Positions 12,538 to 23,100 of a stretch of 64,000 nt of DNA are shown piece by piece. The stretch comes from Fragum whitleyi (Eukaryota > Mollusca > Bivalvia > Cardiida > Cardiidae). Each line of letters begins with the position of its first letter. Position 1 is the first letter of the stretch. A program made the position numbers and the translations under genes. The notes beneath the pieces are model-generated. The model saw nothing but the letters and a program-made list of their open reading frames with translations. It had not been told where the DNA came from and ran no database searches. The stretch spans positions 50,940,517 through 51,004,516 of the forward strand of contig OX411543.1 of the NCBI GenBank assembly GCA_948146395.1. Direction: 5' to 3'.

Positions 12538-13279
12538 GCGAAAAAAAATCGCTAGAAAAAGATTTTATCAAGGATGTCGACAAAACGTATACAATATCTT
12601 ACAGTGAAATATACTCTTCTGAAAGAAGTCTTTGACATTCAAACAAATTTTTACTTCGATTATAAAAATCATTTACGTATGAAATATAAATCAAGGTTGA
12701 TGAATTTCAGGCATCTTTTTACTGAATTTAAAAAGAATTACTGATTTTCGATCAGCGGTTTCAATGGTGACGTCAAATAAGATCTATACGTCGAAAGTAT
12801 CTTGCTGTAGTCTCTCAAAATTGGTTTCACACTTTCTGTCCGGAAATTTGACGCCGTCAAGAGATTAAATTTATCTTGAAAGTTACGGTAATACTCAAAT
12901 ATCGCTACGTTATTTTCCATGATGGACGAACGTTGTTTTAACGTGTCAGGCTTATCTAGCTATATATAAAAAAGAGAGAGTCTCGTTAAAGTGATACCAG
13001 ATGTTTGACACGGTTACACCCGAAACAAAATAGACGTTAACAACGACTTTTCGTTTAAGCCTGCCTTATGTCGACCAAATGCATTATGACGTTGTTCCTC
13101 CGTACATTTTAACATTCTTCATTCTTCATTGAAAATTACTGCAAAGACGTTCAATTCCAAAAGCAATGAAACATTTGCATTTCATTAAGAATATAATGAA
13201 GAACTTTCAGGAATCTGAAAATGCACGTACTGTTTGATAAGGACAGATTTTTAATTATTTGACGTTGACATCGATATGC
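12538..13279. other. Intergenic DNA, nothing recognised
   Basis: Short minus-strand frames occur (60 and 72 codons) without recognisable content. The second overlaps the palindrome that follows. Confidence 0.4.
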
Positions 13280-13451
13280 AAAAAAATCTATGACAGTTGG
13301 TTGTTTCATGAACAGTAATTGTAACTCAAGAAATTCACGCAATTTGCGATAAATCACTTGTTTGCGCAAACAAGTAATTTATCGCAAATTGCGTGAATTT
13401 CTTGAGTTACAATTACTGTTCATGAAACAACCAACTGTCATAGATTTTTTT
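13280..13451. repeat. Near-perfect 172-bp palindrome
   Basis: Two arms of about 86 bases meet at 13365/13366 (centre TTGTTTGCGCAAACAA) with almost no spacer. I see one internal mismatch (AAATCACTTG against CAAGTAATTT). The outermost bases are AAAAAAATCTATGACAGTTGG and its complement. It has no coding content. It could be a recent foldback MITE or an inverted duplication; a transcript would form a long dsRNA hairpin. Confidence 0.85.
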
Positions 13452-13708
13452 TATCATATTAAGGAAAAATCGATTTATGTTAGGAGTCAAAGAACTTTTT
13501 TGACGAGTATATAAGCATTGGCATAATTTTAGTTTTGAATATACAGACATATGCACCTCCATTCTTTTGATGAGGAAATGTGAAAATAATTAGTTTCCTG
13601 ACAGCTAATAAGCTACTTTTATAATATGTAAGGCATTCTGTAATGTAACTCTTAGGACAATGATATATGGTGCCGCGTTTTTTAATCAAAATGAAATGAA
13701 ATTAAAAA

Positions 13709-14023
<315 letters not shown>

Positions 14024-14392
14024 AGCACTTTAGCAAAAAACATTAGAATGTTCATCACTTGAAATGATTACAGCGTCTAATGGCAAAATGCATCTTGAAA
14101 AGTTGTAATTAAAAGTTTCAGAAGATTACGTGTAGATAAACCACAGGTAGACGAATACACCAAGATATCAAAGCACTGAAAGAACTGAAGGTGAACGTAT
14201 CTGATGACATTGAGGTAAAATAACGAGACGAAAAAGGGAACTATCCATGTAAATATATGATAAATGTAAAATGTTTCAACCTAAGCTCGGTAAGTTTCAA
14301 TGTTAATGCAAACTTTTAAGGAATCGCACTCTATTTTTGTTTACGGTTCACTATACGAATGGAATGAAATTAACACCTAAGTTATTTTCTAA

Positions 14393-14541
14393 TAAATTTG
14401 TGTGACCCGTCACACAAAAAAGGACCACCGAAATTAAACTCAAAAATAGATTGGTTCTAGTCCTGATCAACCAGAAATCGCATTCAAAAATCTATTACGC
14501 ATTACCAAGATCGATATTATTTGAATGACGGGTCACAAATA
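14393..14541. mobile_element. Small TIR element, 149 bp
   Basis: The left end is AAATTTGTGTGACCCGTCA; the right end is TGACGGGTCACAAATAT. Isolated related words (TTTGTGACCC, GACGGGTCA) occur near 10238, 27594 and 32985. The interior has no gene. A short MITE is the simplest reading. Confidence 0.55.
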
Positions 14542-15608
14542 TAATCAGAGGCATCCAACCCTCTTTTTTCATATGAATTGTTTACTTCGTATGCAATCTT
14601 AAAAAAACATGCTAATAAGTGTTAATGATAAATCAGTTACTCTTATGTACACATCAACAAAGAGCACGAAACACCTTTATCTATAAGGAACAAATGAAAC
14701 CTCGCATATACAGCTGCTTCAAGATTAATTATATTATAGAAATTATATTTCTCAAACGGTGGTCTTTAAGTTGGCTTTCGCGGTAACTTGTCTTACATGA
14801 GTGACAGACAGAGAGGTGTCAGCGCTAGGTCACTAAAATCTCGTAAAAATAACTAGTTTATTGAGAGGCATTACAAAATTCTTTACCTTAATGTAGCATG
14901 TTGCATAAAATTTAAATTGTAAGACGCTTTTTTTTTTGCTTGACTGCGTTGATTCTTCTAATATTTCATATGAAAATTGGTTAAAAATGATACAAATTCT
15001 GAATGAAAAAAAGACAAATCTCTCACTCAAAAGGTCGGAAATAATCACTTATCGTCGTGTTGATATTCTTTTATTAAGCTGGGTTTTTCATCTACTCTAA
15101 TGAAAACACCTCTGTATATATTCTGTTGTTAAGCTAAATGAATCAACTATTCAGTCCTCTGTGAAATTTACTACAAATAAAGCGTAAATTAATATTAAGA
15201 GACAAATCTGAAGCTCAATTTATGCCAGCAATTTTCGATACAAACTGTTTTCGAAATGGAGTTGAGTTGGGAAAAAGGTAGCTTTTGCAAATTTGATTAG
15301 ATACGATACGATAAGAACAATTAAAAACTACATGCGTCATGTGTTGTAACTGTGTACACAGATAGCTCCGTCATTTTCTACTCAACTACATCTTTAGCGC
15401 GAACGCTGAATCTTTTGGCATCATATAGATCTAATCCAAGTGCTAAATGACGCGCTTTGTTTTCTGAGAAATTCTCCCAATGTCAATATTTTAACCTTTT
15501 CATTATTTTTTCATCTAGAAAAATGCTTAATACTTTTTATTCCAAGAAGAGGGTAAAAAAAAATAATTTCAGAATTGGGATCGTGTTATAATGGATGATT
15601 TCTTTTTT
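14542..15608. other. Intergenic DNA, nothing recognised
   Basis: 1 kb of AT-rich sequence with no supported gene or repeat. The 71-codon minus-strand frame at 14833-15048 is unrecognised. Confidence 0.45.
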
Positions 15609-15750
15609 GCGTTGACGTGTCCATGAATGAAGTCTGGTGGAGGGAGGGGGGAATTTATTTGGAATCAAATCATCGGGCTCCGCCCTCGTATTTTACCTTT
15701 TTCATATATCTCCTCCTCCATCAAACTATATTCGAGGACACATCAACGCC
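15609..15750. repeat. Foldback element, 142 bp
   Basis: The arms GCGTTGACGTGTCCATGAATGAAGT and ACTATATTCGAGGACACATCAACGC pair imperfectly. Inner arms GGTGGAGGGAGGGGGGAA and CTCCTCCTCCA, and GGGCTCCGCCC at the loop, also pair. Non-coding foldback or MITE. Confidence 0.55.
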
Positions 15751-16456
15751 AAGATGAACTTATTGCATAAATAAATCAAGATATGCAGCGCCAGAAAAGT
15801 CTGCTCCTTAGAACAAAGCAGACTGGTCCAGCTCAACTCAAAAGAATATAATTTAACTTTAGTTATGTCCACCCAAGATTCGTGCATTATGATTGACTGA
15901 AAAATTTCTTCATTATGCAATGAATACTACTTTGATTACACAGCCTATTTTTAAGCTCCCATGGCAAATAGTCCCATAAAAAATAGTCCCACAAACAATC
16001 TATGTTATTAATTTATAAATATAATTTATATTATTTAAATATTAATATATTGGCTTCAAGATGTTAAATTATAGGTTTTTAGTTTCCTACCTCAATGAAA
16101 TCATCAAATTCCATCTTTACCTCTTAATTGAAAGATGAAATCCCAGGCGGAGCATGATGATTCAAATAACGAGAGAAAGATTTTGTTATACTTCACGAAG
16201 ATTCTGCCTTTTTTGAAACGACCATTTTGTAACCTTAACAACCACATCTCGGTTGTGCCTTATTCAAATCACTTTTCAACTTCAATTCTAATTTGTGAGC
16301 ATAAGCGTTACTAGGTGTTTAAAACAAATACGCACTTAGAATGCGACCACCAAAAATAAATAGGATAAAGGCGATATGTATACAAACTGTGACAAAAGAA
16401 AATGAAAAAAAACCCAACTCGCTCCCCTTTATATGATTTGAGTTTATGTGAATATT
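15751..16456. other. Intergenic DNA, nothing recognised
   Basis: A near-duplicated word pair (ATAGTCCCATAAAAAATAGTCCCACAAA) at 15968-15997 is the only structure seen. Confidence 0.4.
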
Positions 16457-16504
16457 CAAAACATCATAACTACAGCTAGAATTAGCTGTAGTTACGATGT
16501 TTTG
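16457..16504. repeat. 48-bp hairpin
   Basis: CAAAACATCATAACTACAGCTA and TAGCTGTAGTTACGATGTTTTG are complementary with one mismatch around a GAAT loop. Too short to classify. Confidence 0.7.
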
Positions 16505-16739
16505 ATCACTTACCAACGATTTTTTTTAAAGAGGCCTTATTTCTATTTTGCACCAGCCCAATGTGCGTAATGATTGTTACGCCCTTGGTCACGACGCATT
16601 CTGAAAGATATATCGTGAAATTGCTATTTCAGTTACGCGAAGGAAAAAGATATGAACATGGAAAGATATTTATTAAGCTCTTACATGTAAAGGCATAAAC
16701 ATAAAATCATTTTTGCTGCCATCTTGAGATTGACGTGAA

Positions 16740-16930
16740 ATGAGATTTTGACCAGCCCTGCGTTCAAGCAGGGGCTCTAAATACATGTATACTAGGGTCT
16801 GTGGTTCAAGTTGACAAAATGGTGGGTATTGTTTGAATAAAAAATGATCTTCTCTTTGTAAGCAAGGACACAAGCAAACCTATATAATTTGCATAAGATA
16901 TGCACCGCTTTGTCATCCTGAACGCAGGAT
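16740..16930. repeat. Foldback remnant related to family F
   Basis: AGCCCTGCGTTCAAG at the left and CTTTGTCATCCTGAACGCAGGATT at the right form an inverted pair. They match the interior of the family F element at 6378-6616 (GTTTGTCATCCTGAACGCAGGGCT). The outer GGCCAACTTATTTCTCG ends are missing. The 66-codon minus-strand frame across it is not a gene. Confidence 0.5.
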
Positions 16931-17274
16931 TAATAAAAAGTATGTTAACATCGGGATTTTGGCTCACAGAGATCCTAAGAACCATTTAAGTATTTTTTGA
17001 TTTTCTTGGAGGACATCTTGAAACCGCTCAAAATAGCAGACAGTACCCGATATCGAATGTTACATCTTGGTTCTGATTTAATGTTATTGTTCAACGTGCA
17101 GGGCGTGGCTTAGCCGTTACGTGATTAGGCGAGTTTACATTTCATTATTTATGGTTCTTTCAAGAGTTAGTCCATAATTATCGTTAACGCGTGTAAATGA
17201 TTATCATTAAACAAAAGGATTTTAAAAGTACTTAGAGAAAGGGGACAAATTCCATCGTTTGGTTACCAAAGTCC

Positions 17275-17704
17275 CGTAACTTCAGCTGACAAGGCGAATG
17301 AGTTCGGAGTGATATTGGATTGAATTTGAATTAATTTGTGGGGCGTATTTTGAGTGAATTCAAAGAGGTAGGCCAATACCGCTTTTTTGTTCAGAATGAG
17401 CAAAATAGGCGATTTTTATTACCACTCTTTAATATTTAATAAAATACACTTCTTTTCTGTTTGTGTGTCTTCGTGGACCAACCAGAGACTTAAAATATCC
17501 ACACTAGACAATAGAATCGTAGAATAATTTGATCGATTTGAATTGCATATAGATCCTCTTGAACAATATCAAAATCTTTTCTAATTATTTCGGAGCGTTA
17601 TCGATCGAATGTGATTGTTTGCAATGAATGAACGGAGCGCTGATAGAGTAAATTAGAATGATTTGGTCGGAATGAATGTCAATTTCACGATGCTTTTGAC
17701 TGTA
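17275..17704 (-). mobile_element. MITE family A, copy 8
   Basis: The right end GTCAATTTCACGATGCTTTTGACTGTA is well kept; the left end is decayed (GTAACTTCAGCTGACAAGGCG). The interior keeps GGAGCGCTGATAGAG, TGGTCGGAATGAATG and the central CGCTTTTTTGTTCAGAATGAGCAAAATAGGCGAT hairpin. Minus orientation. Confidence 0.65.
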
Positions 17705-17989
17705 CTTAGGCTCCACTCTGCCAGTGTAATAATCATGGATTATACCGAGGAAGGTCCGATTAAAATTTCTATACAGTTCTCGGGGAATCATAAGGGGGTG
17801 TATGGTAACCCTTCCTGGCCCAAGGTCTATAAATGTACTCTGTGACTGACTACATATACTTGAGCGTATGTTGTCCCCTGTACGTGGTTTCTAAATGCTA
17901 AAAGGAGATTCCGCTAATTTAAATATACTCGAAGACATAACTTATTAACAAGATTTTACCAGTTGTAAATTAAGTCCGTGATCTTCTTG

Positions 17990-18600
17990 TTAGGACGGTG
18001 GCTTTTAAATCGTAACCAGAGGTCGAATACCTATCAGGCCACTGTAGTTGTTCGGAGAAAAACATTTACATCACAATGTTCTAAATAAATGAGTATCTGT
18101 GAGATTTGAAAGTCCCTATGCTGTGGCAGCCGAAGACACCATGTGTTAAAAGCCGACTTGCAATTCGACAATCGATGGTCAAAGTGATCAATTGTGTTAA
18201 AATATATGGCATAAAACTAGACTAGGAAAGCAAAATTTTCATTTTTCAACTTTTGATAAGTTACACTTGTACGTTGTACGAACATTGGAGGCCGTGGCCT
18301 TGTAGATAGGATGGTGGCTTTGGAATGGACTGATCTTGGGAAAGAACCCCTACCAGATTGTGGGAGTTTTTTCTGAGCAAAGCATTTACTCTACATTCCT
18401 TCTCTTTACTCAGGTGTATAAATAACACCTGTAAGGTTTTAAGTCTAAGTGCTGAAACAGCCTCAGGCGCCATGTGTAAACAGTCAACCTGCAATTCAGT
18501 GATGGGGGTTAAAATATTAGTCCGTGTGAATACGTAAATTGTAATTCTAGAATATAAGCCTGTGCGTGACAACAATTTCAATTGTGCATAGCAAAGACTC
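17990..18600. repeat. Two related SINE-like segments
   Basis: Segment one (about 17990-18200) and segment two (about 18285-18520) share a layout: GGACGGTGGCTTT/GGATGGTGGCTTT, AACATTTACAT/AAGCATTTACTCT, GCTGTGGCAGCCGAAGACACCATGTGTTAAAAGCC/GCTGAAACAGCCTCAGGCGCCATGTGTAAACAGTC and CTTGCAATTCGACAATCGATGG/CCTGCAATTCAGTGATGGGGG. ACTCAGGTGTATAAATAACACCTGTAAGG in the second is reminiscent of the CAGGTGTAAAAATGGGTACCTG block I recall from mollusc SINEs. The 119-codon minus-strand frame is therefore unlikely to be a gene. Confidence 0.5.
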
Positions 18601-18952
18601 TTGCCATCCTGTTCACCCACACCGGCTGACCACAGTCTTTCCTATGTACTTTGGAGATAGAAATGGCCTTAACCCTTCTACGTGCAGTCAGAAAATGTTA
18701 TTATAGAATTGCGTTGCTGACAAGGTTGCCCGGTGTCCGTCTTTTACATCCAAGTAAAATTAGAAATGTCATGCACTGGCTGCTATAACACCAAATTCAA
18801 ACTTTAACTTTGTGCTAAGGTGAGCTAAATACTATAAAAAATTACGTATATAGAACCTCGAATGTAGATAAGTGGCTTTTATTTTGATATCCAAAAATAC
18901 TCAGAAAACCTTACAGCTGAAGTAAATTTTGCCCCAAGAGTTCTTGTAATGC

Positions 18953-19126
18953 TCTGTTAAGTGCCCTTTAATTACTTTATAAAATTTCAGTTTGTTTAAA
19001 TGCCATCAAAACCTTTCTTATATAATATTTGCTATATTTTGTTATATAACGCAACCTTTTGATGATATTCAAACCGCATAAACAAACTGAAATTATATAA
19101 ATGAAAATAAAAGGGCACTTAACAGA
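18953..19126. repeat. Foldback element, ~174 bp
   Basis: TCTGTTAAGTGCCCTTTAATTACTTTATAAAATTTCAGTTTGTTTAAATGCC at the left is mirrored at the right, ending AAACTGAAATTATATAAATGAAAATAAAAGGGCACTTAACAGA. Similarity extends weakly outward (CCCCAAGAG / CGCCCAAGG). Non-coding MITE-like element; the 82-codon minus frame overlaps it by accident. Confidence 0.65.
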
Positions 19127-19442
19127 ATTTCGCCCAAGGAAACCCTGGGAGGCAAAATTTTCAGATTTCCTGTTTGTTTCTTTGTATCTTACGACTAAGT
19201 TGGAAATAAACGAGAGGAATATCAAATAAATATATATGTATGTGGCGATACATGTATATGAAGCCGAGTAAAAATGATGAAAAATACGAAAAATGTAAAG
19301 AAGTATCCGTTCATACCGGCTGAAACTAAAAAATGGTGATTTATGTAATACTCTTTCCTTTAGTTACACAATACATTATATCTGTTTCCTCTAAACTCTA
19401 TTAGCGATACGAGAGGGATGGGGAGCCAAGTTTGAACATTGA

Positions 19443-19452
19443 TATATAAATA
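19443..19452 (+). promoter_or_regulatory. Possible TATA box of the C2-domain gene
   Basis: TATATAAATA lies 60 bp upstream of the ATG at 19513. That would place a start site near 19475 and give a short 5' leader. Alternatively, the pyrimidine-rich TTCTTGGTCTTCTTCATGATCCATACAG ending at 19503 could be a 3' splice site, which would make 19513 internal. The sequence alone does not decide; AT-rich DNA gives frequent chance TATA matches. Confidence 0.35.
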
Positions 19453-19512
19453 AGAACAAAACGCGAACTTTGTGATTCTTGGTCTTCTTCATGATCCATA
19501 CAGGAGGAAAGT

Positions 19513-20859
19513 ATGTACGCAAAAGCAGCGGAAGCAGCAGGGAAGTCATTTGAGAGAATCCGAGGATGGATTAGTCAGTACCGGATGGGACATTCAGAAA
19601 GGAGGGACCTTTCTGACAAAGAGAGAATAAGAACAGCAGGATTAGATACAGTAGGGCAACTACATCCAGAGTTCTTTCAATATAGTAGATCTAACAGTGA
19701 GCCGACGGGTTTTACAGGGGCCACCGACGACGCCGAGAGGGGGCGTAACGGTCCTCTACCAAATAGAGGTATGGCATCATTTCAAAATGAGTCGACCGAA
19801 CAAGCTTTAGCACAGGGAATTAAATATTCAAACATTTATATCGAAGAAGAAATACTAACGACCTATAAGGGAAGTGCAGAGATCAAGAGAACAGAAGGAT
19901 ATGTCGTTTCAAACGAGGCTGCAAGGAGCTTATTCAGTTTAACAACCACCGAAATGAGTGCTGATAGTGCGTCTATTGCAGACAACATCTGTAAGACTAC
20001 TAGAGGCAACTCTGATATAGCAGAATGTACACATGTCGACGTTAATGGATTTAGAAATAGAAGCCAAACTCTTGATTCAATGATGATGAGACCAGTAAAA
20101 AACAAGAGATGTGCTCGCCCCATTTGCAGCAGTCGGAAATACAGCCAGGCCAAAGAAAACGAAGAGTCCGTAATTGTTTCCGGGTTACACGGAAATATTG
20201 GTTTCAGAGAAAGAACGGTCAGCGTGCGTTCTATTACAAAGTGTCATCAAGCCATCGTTGCGGAAGAAGGTCCAAAGGTTCCCTCCGCAAGACACTTTTC
20301 TGTATCTATTGAGGAAGGAGTAGTACAATCTTGCGAGGAACACAGTCTAGAAATGTTTGAGGAGTCTATTGACGAAGAAGCGGAGAATGGTGTAATGTCT
20401 GATGATAATCAAAAGACACCACAACGTTTTATGAGCCAAGTCATGTCATCAAGAGGTCCAATAACGGGAACAGTCAAACTTTGCTTACAGCACTTTGAAG
20501 CTAGTAAAGTGCTCCGCGTCATCTTAATGAGTGCAACAGATTTAAAAGCAAAGAAAAGCTATGTCTATGGCAAACTATCAGCACAGTTCATCGCCCCATT
20601 ATCAAACAAAAAGAAAGTGAAAAAACTTACCAAGCAAAAGGCAAGTTCAGAAGTATCTTTCAACGAGCAAGTGTATTTCAACAATATTGACGAGGATGAC
20701 ATGGAAAGGCTCACTTTGTCTGCAAGGCTGTATAACAGAGAGGGGGTGTTCAGATCAAAGAGATGTCTGGGTGAGATGGTGATACCACTATTTAAATATG
20801 ATCTGTCCATGGACACGAATGTTAGAGGGAACCTCAGACAACAAAGAGTTGAGTTAAAG
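19513..20859 (+). CDS. C2-domain (synaptotagmin-like) protein, large first coding exon
   Basis: This exon encodes 449 residues and ends exactly at AAG|GTAAGG, a near-consensus splice donor; reading on adds only VRL before a stop. Residues 1-310 are polar and low in hydrophobic segments, with no signal peptide or membrane span. From about residue 315 there is a C2 domain of synaptotagmin type: a GPITGTVKLCL first strand, KVLRVILMSATDL, a basic KKKVKKLTKQK strand, FNEQVYF (the usual FNE.F motif) and LGEMVIPL. The acidic loop residues that normally bind calcium are largely replaced: YVYGKL stands where DPYVK is expected, and LYNREGVF where .YD.D is. A calcium-independent C2 domain is therefore likely. 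The TGA at 19492 is in frame, so this ATG is the first available unless an upstream exon is spliced at 19503. Family placement beyond 'C2' is uncertain. Confidence 0.8.
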
Positions 20860-20889
20860 GTAAGGCTATAGGTAGTAATCTCACTATAG

Positions 20890-20990
20890 TTCTACAACCT
20901 TTCGGAATCCGTGATCTTTTACATTACATTGCTGACCGCGGTTTGCTAATAAAATCATTAGAAACCTCAATAAACACAGTTTTAGTTCAT
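20890..20990. repeat. Dispersed repeat family C, copy 1 (intronic)
   Basis: TTTCGGAATCCGTGATCTTTTACATTACATTGCTGACCGCGGTTTGCTAATAAAATCATTAGAAACCTC matches 22360-22435 and 63090-63145. The shared palindrome is ACCGAGGTTTCCTAATGA...ATTAGGAAACCTCGGT. It lies just after the first exon. Confidence 0.55.
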
Positions 20991-21099
20991 TACAAAGGGT
21001 TGCGAAACTATTATGGGTTTCTACATGGAGAACAAAGAACCAAATCTAAATCAAATCTTTTATGAAAGTTATCTCCAGATGACACCTCTGAATCATAAC

Positions 21100-21290
21100 G
21101 GACGTTAAGGTAGTCAACCCTTAGTGAAAAATATTGAAATTGGCATAAATCGTGTTTTCATCGGGCCGTGAAGATTTTTAGCGAAATACGATGGATTAAG
21201 AATTCTTCATTGATAGCAATTTAGATGTGTTAAAATGTCGTTAGTGACTGTATGCATTGTACAGGCACTCACGACATTAAAATGTGTCTT
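21100..21290. repeat. Dispersed repeat family D, copy 1 (intronic)
   Basis: It shares AGGTAGTCAACCCTTAGTGAAAAATATTGAAATTGGCATAAATCGTGTTTTC with 25066-25120. Both copies also have a hairpin: GTCGTTAGTGACTGTATGCATTGTACAGGCACTCACGAC here, GTCGTAAATGCCTATATATTGTATGGGCATTTTATGAC there. Class unknown. Confidence 0.5.
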
Positions 21291-21713
21291 TAATATCCTT
21301 AAGTTTTATTGCCATAAATATGTTTTCTATATAACTGGAACTTAACTGTCTTCAACCACAATATTTCGAAGTCCCGACGCTGGAGGGTGGGGGGTAAATT
21401 CTGTATTGGTACTTTCGACTTTTCAGCAACTAGCTTTGATTTAATTTTTTCAATAGATATTTGCCATGAACCTGAATAGAAGACTGAAAATTGTGTAAGT
21501 TGACATAGGGACTGGCCGTTACTAAGTTGTTAGAACTTGTGGCCAAACCCTTTTGCTAATTTTGATGTTTGTGCTTGTTTTCTATATATATATTATGCAA
21601 ATGGTTGTAAAATAGTGGCAATAAAATATGTTTAAACTAAACATTAAAATACAGTTATGGCGATGACCTAGAAATAGAAAAGTTCGTAAAACTGAAATAT
21701 AACGTTATCTTTT

Positions 21714-21810
21714 TTAACTTGGCTATCAGTTTTTTCCAAAGTTCGACATTTTCTTTAATAATTCATAAAAGAAAATGTCGACTTTTGCAAAATTGTTATA
21801 GTCAAGTTAA
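21714..21810. repeat. 97-bp intronic hairpin
   Basis: TTAACTTGGCTATCAGTTTTTTCCAAAGTTCGACATTTTCTTT pairs with AAAGAAAATGTCGACTTTTGCAAAATTGTTATAGTCAAGTTAA, about 43 bases per arm, around an AATAATTCATA loop. The size is similar to a pre-miRNA, but the TTAA-bounded symmetric form fits a small MITE at least as well. Confidence 0.65.
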
Positions 21811-21965
21811 ACGGCACTACGTTTCAAAATTGATAAATCCTCGTTTTTACCGTTTTATAGATGACTCGTTTGATAAATGTGGTATTTTATGACCACTTAT
21901 TCAATATACTCTATTTCTACAATGTAACTGAAAATAATTGTGTTTCTTTATTTTCTCAAAAGCAG

Positions 21966-22066
21966 AAGAATTTTGATGAAGATGACGATTTAGAAGTTAT
22001 ATCCGAAGATCGATCGATCGCAGCGTGTGTTGCTGCTACCCTTATGAAATCGAATGTTGCCGAAAG
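21966..22066 (+). CDS. C2-domain gene, candidate second coding exon
   Basis: TTTCTTTATTTTCTCAAAAGCAG is a good 3' splice site and CGAAAG|GTAGGT a good donor. The 101-bp exon enters in phase 0, as the donor at 20859 requires. It reads KNFDEDDDLEVISED... in the same frame with no stop, and leaves with two bases (AG) of the next codon. The segment is acidic, then alanine-rich, with no recognised domain. The intron would be 1106 bp and contains repeats C and D and a hairpin. Phase agreement is the main support. Confidence 0.6.
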
Positions 22067-22183
22067 GTAGGTTTAATTTGCTATTAGATTTTAGTTTTTG
22101 TTCAATAATCGCAATGTTAACTCAAAATTAAAACATTGTTCTTATGACCTCATTCTCAAAAAGTTTCTCTTCAATTTTCGTAG

Positions 22184-22333
22184 AAACGTAAATAGTATTA
22201 ATAAAAAATTGTTCCATCGTCCAAAGAAACTCGTAGAAAAAAATGAATATGCGATTTCGGAGTTTAAAGGCCGTTCTTCAATTTCCAGAAAAGACATATA
22301 TGTATATGAAATCCAGCAAGAAAGCGCTTTAAG
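22184..22333 (+). CDS. C2-domain gene, candidate third coding exon
   Basis: TTCTCTTCAATTTTCGTAG precedes a 150-bp exon that needs two bases from the previous exon, exactly what 22066 supplies. It reads open (RNVNSINKKL...ESAL) to TTTAAG|GTATTG, again leaving AG. The product is lysine/arginine-rich. The intron from 22067 is only 117 bp. The donor falls in TTTAAGGTA, which also begins the repeat family C copy here and at 63040, so the splice site may be repeat-derived. A downstream acceptor at 23100 in this phase would give RSF and an immediate TGA. Confidence 0.5.
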
Positions 22334-22480
22334 GTATTGGTCCCGTAATAAGTTCCCCAAAATTTCGGACTTTCGGACCTCAAGATCTTTCATAATGTTG
22401 ACCGAGGTTTCCTAATGAATCATTAGGAAACCTCTGTTTTCATTCTTTAAGTTCATTCTTAAGGGTCCATTACCTTATGG
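22334..22480. repeat. Dispersed repeat family C, copy 2
   Basis: TTTCGGACCTCAAGATCTTTCATAATGTTGACCGAGGTTTCCTAATGAATCATTAGGAAACCTCTG has a 15-base palindrome arm. Its start, TTTAAGGTATTGGTCCCGTAATAAG, parallels TTTTAAGGTAACGAACCTGATATAATG at 63039. Non-coding; class unknown. Confidence 0.6.
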
Positions 22481-22589
22481 CTCGGTAACACTGTCAAACG
22501 GAACAAATGTTCGGAAAACAGAGATGGCCTTTCTCTTTCGCTTGATAAAAACCAATACTAGACAGCAAGGATATTAACAATCGGTAACC

Positions 22590-22800
22590 TCGACGATTCT
22601 ACGGAATAAACCTCGTAAATAATGAGGGCACAGACACGGAAAAGTAACGTTTCGCACGTGGGTTTACATGGCGTCACACATATCAACGATTACGTTAAAT
22701 AAAACAAAATCAACGAAAAGTTAAAGATTGGTATACTATCATTTGATAACATAAACGCAGTGTTTTACTGAGCGAGCCTCAGTTTTAATACGCCTTAGCC
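22590..22800. repeat. Dispersed repeat family B, copy 2
   Basis: It shares TTCTACGGAATAAACCT, AATAATGAGGGCACAG, GGTTTACATGGCGTCACACATATC, AACGCAGTGTTTTACTGAGC and TTAATACGCC with the copies at 4725 and 24675. Confidence 0.5.
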
Positions 22801-23100
22801 AGACTCTCCGTCCGTACGACCATTTCTTGTTTACACAACTCCTCCTTCATTATGGACGGATTTGCATTTAACTTTCATATTATGTGACAAAGCGCGTATT
22901 GTCGGCATTTTGTGAGATCACTATATACTATATGCTAATAGTTGGTATGATAGTATGTGTGTCACCGGAAAGGGCCATCTTTGTAAATGTTCCTGTAGCG
23001 GTCTAAGTTATGACTCTTGCACTCTTATTTCTATTCATAATTAGATTCCTCTAGGCTTTACAAATTAAAAGTCTTGTTCCTTCTTCATCTGTCCATTACA

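Noticed and set aside
18261..18620. 119-codon minus-strand frame as a gene
   Set aside because: It overlaps the second of two SINE-like segments that match each other at nucleotide level.
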